NCBI RefSeq assembly: GCF_026241155.1
Contig: NZ_JAPFGP010000002.1
Location: 248,001-312,000, forward strand
DNA: 64,000 nucleotides
Direction of reading: 5' to 3'
From: Paucibacter sp. PLA-PC-4
GTDB lineage: Bacteria > Pseudomonadota > Gammaproteobacteria > Burkholderiales > Burkholderiaceae_C
The notes below the pieces were generated by a model that saw only the letters and a program-made list of their open reading frames with translations, was not told the origin of the DNA and did not search any database. The translations under genes and the position numbers were made by a program. Below are positions 58,181-64,000 of this stretch, piece after piece (the first letter of the stretch is position 1; each line of letters begins with the position of its first letter).

Positions 58181-59734
58181 ATGGCCAGCCCTAACGTCAA
58201 ACTCGCGACATCGCTTCAGAAGCTCCACGACCTTCAAAAGCAAGGCCGTGTTGTCGTTCGCGCCGCAGATCTGTCGCGGACACATCTTGAGCGCTTGGTC
58301 GAGAGTGGGCGCCTCCGTTCGATCATCCGCGGCTGGTACATGCCCTGCCGGCCCGAGGAAGACCTTGGCGACACAACAACATGGTTCGCTTCAATGCGGC
58401 ACTTCGTTCGCGGCTACTGCGACGAACGCTTCGGCAGCGATTGGCACATCAACGCCGAACTCAGCCTGAAGCTGCACACAGGCTCGAGCACGCTTGCGCG
58501 TCAGATCCAGGTGAACGCGCTCAAGGGCACCAATAACGCACTCACCTTGCCAGCCGGGACGTCCATGTTTGACCTGCGCGTCAAGGAGATGCCTCCAGCC
58601 AACCAGCTCGGCGAGGCCCAGGGCCTGCGCGCCTTGTCGCTGGAGGCTGCCCTTGTGCGTGCTACGCCGAATGTCTGGCAGGCTGATACGCTCACCATGC
58701 AACTCGCGCTGGGCATGCTCAAGGACACCTCCGCCCTCAATCGCATCCTTCTGGACGGCGACCACACGACCATTGCCGGGCGCATCGCCGGTGCTCTTCG
58801 AGCCGTTGACCGAGCGGAGTTGGCTGACGGAGTGCTCAAGACCATGAGGTCAGCCGGCCATAGCATCGTCGAGCAAAACCCTTTCAACGCGCCGGTCCAG
58901 TCTGCTAGAGCACTTCCGGAGTCACCGTACTGCGCACGGATCAAGGCCATGTGGGAGTTGATGCGAGAGCAGGTCATGAAGGCCTGGACAACTCCCGTGC
59001 GCACGCAAGGCTCGCCGAAGGAATACCTGGACGAAGCCGATGTGCGATACCTGGCCGACGCCTATCACTCGCTGTCGATCGAAGGCTACCAGGTCACGCC
59101 GGAGATGATCGACCGTGTACGCAAGGGCAATTGGGGCTCGGGCGATACGGAACGCGATCGCCAAGAACGTAACGCGATGGCTGCAAAAGGCTACTTCGAA
59201 GCGCACACGGCTGTGCGCGCGAGCCTGCTCCGGGTGCTGGAAGGCCAGAACCCGGGGGTACGCCTACGAGCTGACCTTCAAGACTGGTACTTGGCACTCT
59301 GGTCCCCATCCGTCCAGGTCGGGCTGGTAAAGCCTTCGGAACTCGCCGGTTGGCGCGGCTCGCAGGTGTTCATCAAGAACGCCAGGCACACGCCGCTTCC
59401 ACCCGAGGCTGTTCGCGATGCGATGCCGCTGCTGTTCGACCTGCTCGAAGCCGAAACCGAGCCCTGCGTGCGAGCAGTGCTCGGGCACTTCGTCTTCGTG
59501 TTCATCCATCCTTACATGGACGGCAACGGACGGCTGGCTCGGTTCATGATGAACCTCATGCTGGCCACCGGCGGATGGCCGTGGACAGTCGTCACCCTGG
59601 ATATCCGCGACGAATACATGCGAGCGCTTGATGCCGCATCGTCGGACCAGGACATCAAGCCGTTTACCAGGCTGCTGAGCAGCTTGGTGCAAGCCCAGTT
59701 GATCGAAGGGCCGAAGCGGCCTGCCTCCAGCTAG
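58181..59734 (+). CDS. Fic family AMPylase-like protein with AbiEi-like N-terminus and inhibitory motif
   Basis: A 517-residue protein. Residues about 8-60 (LQKLHDLQKQGRVVVRAADLSRTHLERLVESGRLRSIIRGWY) look like the winged-helix N-terminus of AbiEi-type antitoxins. The Fic core carries HPYMDGNGRLAR, catalytic His443, Asp447 and Arg451, so AMP transfer from ATP to a target hydroxyl is expected. An inhibitory motif of the type (S/T)xxxE(G/N) is present upstream at 297-302 (SLSIEG, Glu301), which in class II Fic proteins blocks the gamma-phosphate pocket. Thus one chain may contain toxin, autoinhibitor and DNA-binding regulator. Location in the island with hipBA fits a stress or defence role. Confidence 0.9.
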   Translation: MASPNVKLATSLQKLHDLQKQGRVVVRAADLSRTHLERLVESGRLRSIIRGWYMPCRPEEDLGDTTTWFASMRHFVRGYCDERFGSDWHINAELSLKLHTGSSTLARQIQVNALKGTNNALTLPAGTSMFDLRVKEMPPANQLGEAQGLRALSLEAALVRATPNVWQADTLTMQLALGMLKDTSALNRILLDGDHTTIAGRIAGALRAVDRAELADGVLKTMRSAGHSIVEQNPFNAPVQSARALPESPYCARIKAMWELMREQVMKAWTTPVRTQGSPKEYLDEADVRYLADAYHSLSIEGYQVTPEMIDRVRKGNWGSGDTERDRQERNAMAAKGYFEAHTAVRASLLRVLEGQNPGVRLRADLQDWYLALWSPSVQVGLVKPSELAGWRGSQVFIKNARHTPLPPEAVRDAMPLLFDLLEAETEPCVRAVLGHFVFVFIHPYMDGNGRLARFMMNLMLATGGWPWTVVTLDIRDEYMRALDAASSDQDIKPFTRLLSSLVQAQLIEGPKRPASS

Positions 59735-59815
59735 CTTGTCCTCGACCAGGAGTACGGATAGAACGGAGGACGTTTCGACGGGAGAATGAATCTTCGACGA
59801 CACCATAGGAGCGAC

Positions 59816-60820
59816 ATGCACAGAAGTCCAAACACCCCCGCAGGCACTGTGCATCGCCTGACGCTCGACAGCGAGGTGCTGGCAGGCAACCTGGTCGATG
59901 CTTCCCCTCGGCGAATCATCGACGTCTATATTCCTCACGGCGAGGACGGTCGCGGCCTGCCCTTCCTTGTAGACATCGTGGGCTTCACCGCTGGTGGACC
60001 GGCGCACACAAACTGGAAGAACTTCGGCGAGAACCTGCCCGAGCGGCTGGACCGCCTGATCGCCGGTGGCGAGATGCCGCCCGTAGTCGTTGCCTTCCCA
60101 GACTGTTTTACGCGGCTCGGCGGCAACCAGTACGTCAACTCTGTGGCGATGGGTCGCTGGGACGACTTTCTGCGAGACGAGGTGGTGCCTTTCGTCGAAG
60201 AGCGATTCGGCTGCGGCGGCACCGGCCGGCGTGGCCTGTTTGGCAAGTCAAGCGGCGGATACGGCGCGATGGTCCATGCTCTGTTGCACCCTGACTTCTG
60301 GGCCGCCGCGGCCGTGCATTCCGGCGACATGGGCTTTGAACTGCTCTATCGCCATGAGTTTGTCCCTGTGCTGCGGGCTTTAACCAAAGAACCGGACCCT
60401 GGCAAGTGGGTGGATAGCTTCTGGGCCGCGAAGAAGCCCAAAGACAGCGACATACACATCTTGATGATGCTGGCGCAGGCGGCGAGCTTCGACCCCGATC
60501 CGTCAGTTCCCTTTGGCGTGCGTCTTCCGGTGACCCGCGACACCTGCGAGCTGATCCCCGAGCGCTGGGCGAACTGGATGGCCTGGGACCCGCTGACGCT
60601 GGTTGAGCAGCATGGCCCTGGTCTGTCGCAGTTGAAGGCGCTCTACATCGACTGCGGGGAGGTCGACCAGTACAACTTGGTTTACGGCGCCCGGCGCATG
60701 CACAAGCGACTCAGCGAGATGGGTGTGGAGCACATCTACGAGGAGTTCGATGATGACCACACGGCCGTCGACTACCGGATGGACGTCAGCTTGCCGGCAC
60801 TGGCGAAAGCGTTGTCCTGA
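59816..60820 (+). CDS. esterase of the alpha/beta-hydrolase fold (esterase D/enterochelin-esterase-like)
   Basis: A 334-residue hydrolase. RRIIDVYIPHGEDGRGLPFLVDIVGF opens the fold, the nucleophile elbow is GKSSGGYGAMVHALL, the acid is probably in IDCGEVDQYN, and the histidine in DDDHTAVDYR. Such enzymes split esters of small acids or siderophores. ATG 59816 is preferred (GGAG five bases upstream) to 59786. It lies 81 bases behind the Fic gene on the same strand, within the island; whether it belongs functionally with Fic is unknown. No signal peptide. Confidence 0.85.
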   Translation: MHRSPNTPAGTVHRLTLDSEVLAGNLVDASPRRIIDVYIPHGEDGRGLPFLVDIVGFTAGGPAHTNWKNFGENLPERLDRLIAGGEMPPVVVAFPDCFTRLGGNQYVNSVAMGRWDDFLRDEVVPFVEERFGCGGTGRRGLFGKSSGGYGAMVHALLHPDFWAAAAVHSGDMGFELLYRHEFVPVLRALTKEPDPGKWVDSFWAAKKPKDSDIHILMMLAQAASFDPDPSVPFGVRLPVTRDTCELIPERWANWMAWDPLTLVEQHGPGLSQLKALYIDCGEVDQYNLVYGARRMHKRLSEMGVEHIYEEFDDDHTAVDYRMDVSLPALAKALS

Positions 60821-61067
60821 AGACGTGTCGCCAATGTGGGTTCATGCGCGATTCGAAGTTTGCCAATCGCGGGTGCTCAATCGCGACGAAATCCGGCACG
60901 TGCGGACGAGAGGACACTGCCCGACAGTAGTCAGTGAAAGCTCACTCCGCTTGGGCGCGAACTCCCTGCAAATTGCTTTCTCACAGAGAGAAAATCGGCA
61001 GTAATTGGCCGACACGCTCCGATGGGAAGCATGAACCGGGGCGGCTGCACGGCGATCCTTCGATAGA

Positions 61068-61103
61068 GCCCCAGCCACCATCAAGAATCAAGCACTTAGC
61101 CCA
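61068..61103. repeat. attR-like direct repeat (copy 2)
   Basis: Second copy of the tRNA-Phe 3' end plus downstream sequence, with one extra C after the CCACCAT. Only 13 tRNA-derived bases remain here; the body of the tRNA is at the left border. Confidence 0.75.
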
Positions 61104-61127
61104 CCCTAGCGGGTGGGCTAAGTGCTT
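61090..61127. terminator. 17-bp perfect hairpin at the right island border
   Basis: AAGCACTTAGCCCACCC and its exact complement flank a TAGC loop. The stem continues the repeat sequence on the left and ends in TTT. It could terminate transcription in both directions, or be a recombination-related structure. Confidence 0.65.
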
Positions 61128-61228
61128 TGTGCGCCCAGCATGGGCGCGCGCCTGCAGGTGCAAGTCCCGCCGTAAGTTGGTCACGACGAACGAAGCGAAG
61201 CGCACCGTCGCGACCGACCGGCAGGCAA

Positions 61229-61405
61229 TCCATCGACTTAAGCGCAGGCGAAGCATCCGCCACCTTCGAGTTTGTAGTTCCTTTGGACCAGCTGGGTACC
61301 GGCTCGATCATGCTGCGCAGCGGTGGTACTGAAGTCGAGCGACTGCTCTTTGACGTGGTTATCGCAGGCCCAAGTGGCGCTGAGGCAGTTGACCCGACTG
61401 TGTGA
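61229..61405 (+). pseudogene. unrecognised protein C-terminal fragment
   Basis: 58 codons in the frame ending TGA 61405: SIDLSAGEASATFEFVVPLDQLG followed by TGSIMLRSGGTEVERLLFDVVIAG. The alternating hydrophobic pattern looks like beta-strands of a real domain. There is no start codon or ribosome binding site in the right place. Probably a leftover of a gene destroyed outside the right border. Low certainty. Confidence 0.3.
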
Positions 61406-61455
61406 AAACGCGTGGGGGTTGGCCGAGGCGGCATGGCCGCTTGGCCCAACATTGA

Positions 61456-61481
61456 GCGAGCTTGATGCCCATCAAGCTCGC
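61456..61481. repeat. 26-bp palindrome
   Basis: GCGAGCTTGATG, two bases CC, then CATCAAGCTCGC: 12-bp perfect arms. It lies 57 bases upstream of the next gene and may be an operator or a strong hairpin in the leader. Confidence 0.6.
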
Positions 61482-61537
61482 CGTGGATTTGCCCAACTAG
61501 AGTGGCTGCCTTCTTCAAGGAAAAGGGAGGCCGTCCC

Positions 61538-62320
61538 ATGCCGATCGAGCTCTACCGCCAGGGCTCGCACCTGTGCCTGATGTTTTCCAATCTGACCCAG
61601 GAGGACGGCGAGGCGGTGCAATCGAACCAGTTTCTGCTGGTGCATGGGGCCACCGGCGCCATCCTCGACCCCGGCGGCAATCTGGCCTACAACGAGCTCT
61701 ACCTGGGGCTGACCCGGCATATGCCGCCGCACAAGCTGGCGGCCATCCTGGCTTCGCATGCCGACCCCGACATCATCGCCTCGCTGGACCGCTGGATGAC
61801 GGCCACGACGGCGCCGGTCTATATCTCGCGCATCTGGGAACGCTTCGCCCCTCACTTCTGTAAGCCCGGCAAGACCGTGGGGCGCATCATCGGCCTGCCC
61901 GACGCCGGCGCCCGCCTGCGTCTGGGGCAGGGCGAGGCCGATGCCTTCGAGCTCTGGGCGCTGCCAGCCCATTTTCTGCACGCCGAGGGCAATTTCCAGT
62001 TCTACGATCCCATCAGCCGTATCCTGTTTTCCGGCGATTTGGGCGCCTCGCTGGGCGCCGATTTGCAGCCCGGCCAGACCGTCACCCGTCTGGACGGCCA
62101 CATCCGCCATATGGAGGGCTTTCACCGCCGCTATATGGTCAGCAACAAGGTGCTGCGCCTGTGGGCGGCGATGGTGCGCGAGCTCGATATCGCGATGATC
62201 GTGCCCCAGCACGGCGCGCCGCTGGCGGGTGCCGCCGTGCCCGAGTTCATCGCCTGGGCCGAGGGCCTGGCCTGCGGCATCGATCTGATGAGCGCCAGCC
62301 ACTACCGGGTGCCGCAGTAG
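61538..62320 (+). CDS. MBL-fold oxygen-binding diiron domain protein (ODP-like)
   Basis: A 260-residue metallo-beta-lactamase-fold protein of the flavodiiron/ODP type. The region SHADPDIIASLDRWM replaces the usual HxHxDH (here HAD.D), ALPAHFLHAEGNFQFYD and LFSGDLGASL give further ligands, and PQHGAPL supplies the last histidine. These residues bind a diiron site in flavodiiron proteins and in ODP, where it senses oxygen or reduces NO/O2. There is no flavodoxin domain. GGGAGG lies seven bases before ATG 61538. Followed 9 bases later by a glutaredoxin-like gene. Confidence 0.85.
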   Translation: MPIELYRQGSHLCLMFSNLTQEDGEAVQSNQFLLVHGATGAILDPGGNLAYNELYLGLTRHMPPHKLAAILASHADPDIIASLDRWMTATTAPVYISRIWERFAPHFCKPGKTVGRIIGLPDAGARLRLGQGEADAFELWALPAHFLHAEGNFQFYDPISRILFSGDLGASLGADLQPGQTVTRLDGHIRHMEGFHRRYMVSNKVLRLWAAMVRELDIAMIVPQHGAPLAGAAVPEFIAWAEGLACGIDLMSASHYRVPQ

Positions 62321-62329
62321 CATCGCACC

Positions 62330-62698
62330 ATGCTGAAGAAATCAATGCGGTCCGGCCTTGTCTCGCTGCTGCTGATCGTCGGGGTGGTGTGGGGCGTGTC
62401 GAAATGGGCTGGCTCGCGGCATGCCGACGAGCAGGCCGAGGACCTGCGGCGCTGGGCCGGACCGCAGGACATCCTGATGCTGTCTTCGACCACCTGTGTG
62501 TTCTGCAAACGCGCCAGCGCCTGGCTCCAAGAGCATCAGGTGCCGCACCGCGAGTGCTTTGTCGAGCGCGACGCAAGCTGCCTGGCCGAGTACCAGGCGC
62601 GCGGCGCACGCGGCACGCCGACATTTGTCGTGCGCGGACACACCATCCTGGGCTTCGACCGCGAGCGCATCCGTGCGCTCTTGCGACCGCCGGCTTGA
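62330..62698 (+). CDS. membrane-anchored glutaredoxin-like protein
   Basis: A 122-residue protein with an N-terminal helix (SGLVSLLLIVGVVWGVSKWAG), a short linker and a glutaredoxin domain with active site TTCVFCKRASAWL and the cis-proline segment GTPTFVV. The pair CVFC would be on the periplasmic or outer side if the helix is a membrane anchor in the standard orientation. A reductase for the upstream diiron protein is one possibility; this is conjecture from adjacency. Confidence 0.82.
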   Translation: MLKKSMRSGLVSLLLIVGVVWGVSKWAGSRHADEQAEDLRRWAGPQDILMLSSTTCVFCKRASAWLQEHQVPHRECFVERDASCLAEYQARGARGTPTFVVRGHTILGFDRERIRALLRPPA

Positions 62699-62721
62699 GA
62701 CGGGGGTAGATTAGATGCGAG

Positions 62722-62740
62722 AATGCAAATTACTCGCATT
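62722..62740. promoter_or_regulatory. Fur-box-like dyad before the imelysin gene
   Basis: AATGC-N9-GCATT in a 19-bp frame, embedded in two longer overlapping inverted repeats (ATGCGAG...CTCGCAT from 62715, and ATGCAAAT-N7-ATTTGCAT). The size and the core agree with Fur boxes of Gram-negative bacteria. It ends 12 bases before the chosen start, as expected for iron repression. Confidence 0.6.
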
Positions 62741-62752
62741 TGCATATCTGCC

Positions 62753-63937
62753 ATGAAATCTCTCGCCCTGCTTTTGAGCCTGGCCGCCGGCCCGGCCCTG
62801 CTGACCGCACTGCCCGTCCTGGCCCAACAAACGGCGGTCGCTGCCGCGGCGAGCGCCACTCCCGCTGCCGTCAACGCCCATTACGCGGCACTGGTTCACG
62901 CCAACTATGCCGACACATTGCAGGCCGCGCAGGCTTTGCGCCTTCGCATCAAAGACTTCGTCGCCCAACCTTCCCCCGAGCACCTGCAGGCGGCGCGCCA
63001 GGCCTGGCTGGCGGCGCGTGAGTTCTATGGCCAGACCGAGGCTTTTCGTTTCTACGGCGGCCCGATCGACAACGACAAAGGCCCCGAAGGCCAGCTCAAC
63101 GCGTGGCCCATGGATGAGAGCTATGTGGACGGGCTGGCCGGCAAGAGCGGCGGGCTGATCGGCAAGCGCGGCTTCAAGATCACGAAGGCCAACCTGGCGG
63201 CACAGAACGAGCGCGGCGGCGAGGAAAACGTCGCCACCGGCTGGCATGCGATCGAGTTCCTGCTTTGGGGGCAAGACCTGTCCCCCACCGGCCCCGGCAA
63301 CCGCAGTTTCGAGGACTTCGTCGACGGCAAGGCGCCCAATGCCGACCGTCGCCGCCAGTATCTGGCGGTCGTGACCGACCTGCTGATCGACGATCTGCAG
63401 GGCCTGCTCAAGGCCTGGGCGCCCGGCGTCAAGAACAACTACCGCGCGCGTTTCGAGAAGGGCGGCCAGGAGTCGCTGCGCAAGATGCTGGTGGGGCTGG
63501 GCTCTCTGTCGCGCGGTGAGTTGGCCGGCGAGCGCTTGGAGGTGGCACTGGCCAGCCAGGATCAGGAAGACGAGCATTCCTGCTTTTCCGACAACACCCA
63601 CCGCGATGCGGTCACGAACGCGCTGGGCATAGAGAACGTCTGGCTGGGTCGTTACCAGCGGGCTGACGGCACGCTGCTGCAGGGCCCGGCGCTGCGCGAT
63701 CTGGTGGCTGCCAAGGATGGGGCGCTTGCTCAGCGATTGAGCGAGCAACTGGCCAGCTCGGTGGCCGCCGCTGGCAAGATCCAGGCACCGTTTGACCAGG
63801 AAATCCAGGGCGACAAGACGGCGCCGGGGCGCTTGCGCATCCAGGCCACCATTGACAGCCTGACGGCGCAGAGCAAGCTGCTGGTCGAGGCCGCCACGGC
63901 CGTCGGCATCACCAAGCTGACCCTGGTCCAGCCATGA
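62753..63937 (+). CDS. imelysin family protein (iron-regulated, EfeM/IrpA-like)
   Basis: A 394-residue exported protein. Signal peptide MKSLALLLSLAAGPALL with AQQ after it, then the imelysin (peptidase M75) domain with FYGQTEAFRFYGGPID, GWHAIEFLLWGQDL, including the conserved HxxE motif, and DDEHSCFSDNTHRDAV. These proteins are iron-regulated and involved in iron acquisition in many Gram-negatives. I use ATG 62753 because the earlier ATG at 62723 lies inside the Fur-like dyad. ATGA overlap with the next gene. Confidence 0.92.
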   Translation: MKSLALLLSLAAGPALLTALPVLAQQTAVAAAASATPAAVNAHYAALVHANYADTLQAAQALRLRIKDFVAQPSPEHLQAARQAWLAAREFYGQTEAFRFYGGPIDNDKGPEGQLNAWPMDESYVDGLAGKSGGLIGKRGFKITKANLAAQNERGGEENVATGWHAIEFLLWGQDLSPTGPGNRSFEDFVDGKAPNADRRRQYLAVVTDLLIDDLQGLLKAWAPGVKNNYRARFEKGGQESLRKMLVGLGSLSRGELAGERLEVALASQDQEDEHSCFSDNTHRDAVTNALGIENVWLGRYQRADGTLLQGPALRDLVAAKDGALAQRLSEQLASSVAAAGKIQAPFDQEIQGDKTAPGRLRIQATIDSLTAQSKLLVEAATAVGITKLTLVQP

Positions 63938-64000
63938 GGGGGTGGATGTTGGCCGCCGGCGCGAGTCTGGCTGCTGTCGCATATGGCGTGGGCGCCGCAG
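63934..64000 (+). CDS. N-terminus of an exported protein, probably di-heme oxidoreductase-type (3' truncated by window edge)
   Basis: Only 22 codons are visible: MRGWMLAAGASLAAVAYGVG, a signal peptide. It overlaps the imelysin stop by four bases. In many Proteobacteria the gene following the first imelysin gene encodes a di-heme cytochrome peroxidase-like (DUF1111) protein, which is my guess from context; the sequence itself shows only the signal peptide. Confidence 0.55.
   Translation, partial: MRGWMLAAGASLAAVAYGVGAA

Larger units (their letters stand above)
54922..61103. mobile_element. candidate genomic island at tRNA-Phe (6.2 kb, no integrase)
   Basis: Bounded on the left by a damaged tRNA-Phe gene and on both sides by a 35-base direct repeat that includes the tRNA 3' end. 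Inside: hipA, hipB, a small hypothetical, a Fic protein with an AbiEi-like N-terminus, and an esterase. This is accessory, toxin-like content with longer noncoding AT-rich stretches than the rest of the window. No integrase, recombinase or replication gene is present, so it is a deletion remnant or was moved in trans. Confidence 0.65.
60821..61537. other. 717-base stretch holding the right island border
   Basis: No intact gene. It contains the right copy of the attachment repeat (61068-61103), a 17-bp perfect hairpin (61090-61127), a 58-codon protein-like fragment ending at 61405, and a 26-bp palindrome (61456-61481). Other short frames here have no motif or start signal. Confidence 0.6.

Noticed and set aside
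1-64000. CRISPR arrays, rRNA genes, insertion sequences, riboswitches
   Set aside because: No regularly spaced repeats with unique spacers, no rRNA signature, no transposase frame and no known riboswitch core were found on reading either strand.

Overview
The window is GC-rich, densely coded DNA from a chromosome. Gene content points to a Burkholderiales betaproteobacterium of the Roseateles/Paucibacter/Rubrivivax type: a beta-type MASE4-GGDEF cyclase, an AcdR/AcdS pair, imelysin next to a probable di-heme oxidase, and a long chain of ordinary housekeeping and catabolic genes. The genus is an inference from gene content and codon use; no rRNA gene is present to settle it.

Layout. 1-4.2 kb is a fatty-acid/lipid catabolic run (acyl-CoA dehydrogenase tail, two SDRs, PaaI-type thioesterase, NADP-dependent MDR reductase, ElaA-like acetyltransferase). 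A frameshifted histidine-kinase relic follows. 4.9-11.2 kb holds a flavoprotein, an S9 peptidase, an alpha/beta hydrolase, a GNAT enzyme and a membrane diguanylate cyclase. 11.2-15.7 kb is an ACC-deaminase locus: acdS, a homodimeric 2-oxoacid dehydrogenase E1 and a divergent Lrp-type regulator. 15.8-19.0 kb is a beta-lactamase cassette: a BlaI-like repressor, a BlaR1-like M56 protease whose sensor domain looks like a D,D-carboxypeptidase, and a class A beta-lactamase. 19-25.4 kb is mixed (dienelactone hydrolase, cupin, SRPBCC, gamma-glutamyltransferase, a decayed sensor kinase). 25.4-34 kb contains a TauE exporter and a peptide-transport operon (M20 peptidase plus dppFDCBA-like genes) with a divergent LysR regulator. 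34-37.8 kb is a Crp-like regulator and a CheB/CheR/PAS fusion.

37.8-45.2 kb is a patchwork with several broken genes: a large conserved hypothetical with two in-frame stops, a MocR C-terminal scrap and a decayed FitAB-type toxin-antitoxin pair. Among them sits an intact two-gene cassette encoding a predicted caspase-fold (clan CD) protein and a partner. 45.2-54.9 kb has an XRE/DUF2975 operon, an aldo/keto reductase, a TonB-receptor/PepSY uptake operon, TrxC, YbaK, PlsY and RidA.

54.9-61.1 kb is a probable genomic island bracketed by 35-nt direct repeats derived from the 3' end of a tRNA-Phe gene. It carries hipBA, a Fic protein and an esterase. The hipBA control region contains four 20-bp dyads placed at exactly 51-bp intervals. 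The left boundary tRNA has lost its D arm. No integrase was seen. 61.5-64 kb returns to core genes: an MBL-fold diiron protein, a membrane glutaredoxin and an imelysin operon under a Fur-box-like dyad.

The strongest candidates for new biology are the clan-CD two-gene cassette (39.65-41.39 kb), the bla cassette with a carboxypeptidase-type sensor (15.75-19.0 kb) and the phased operator array of hipBA (57.05-57.22 kb). All functional statements are from reading the sequence; no database search was possible.
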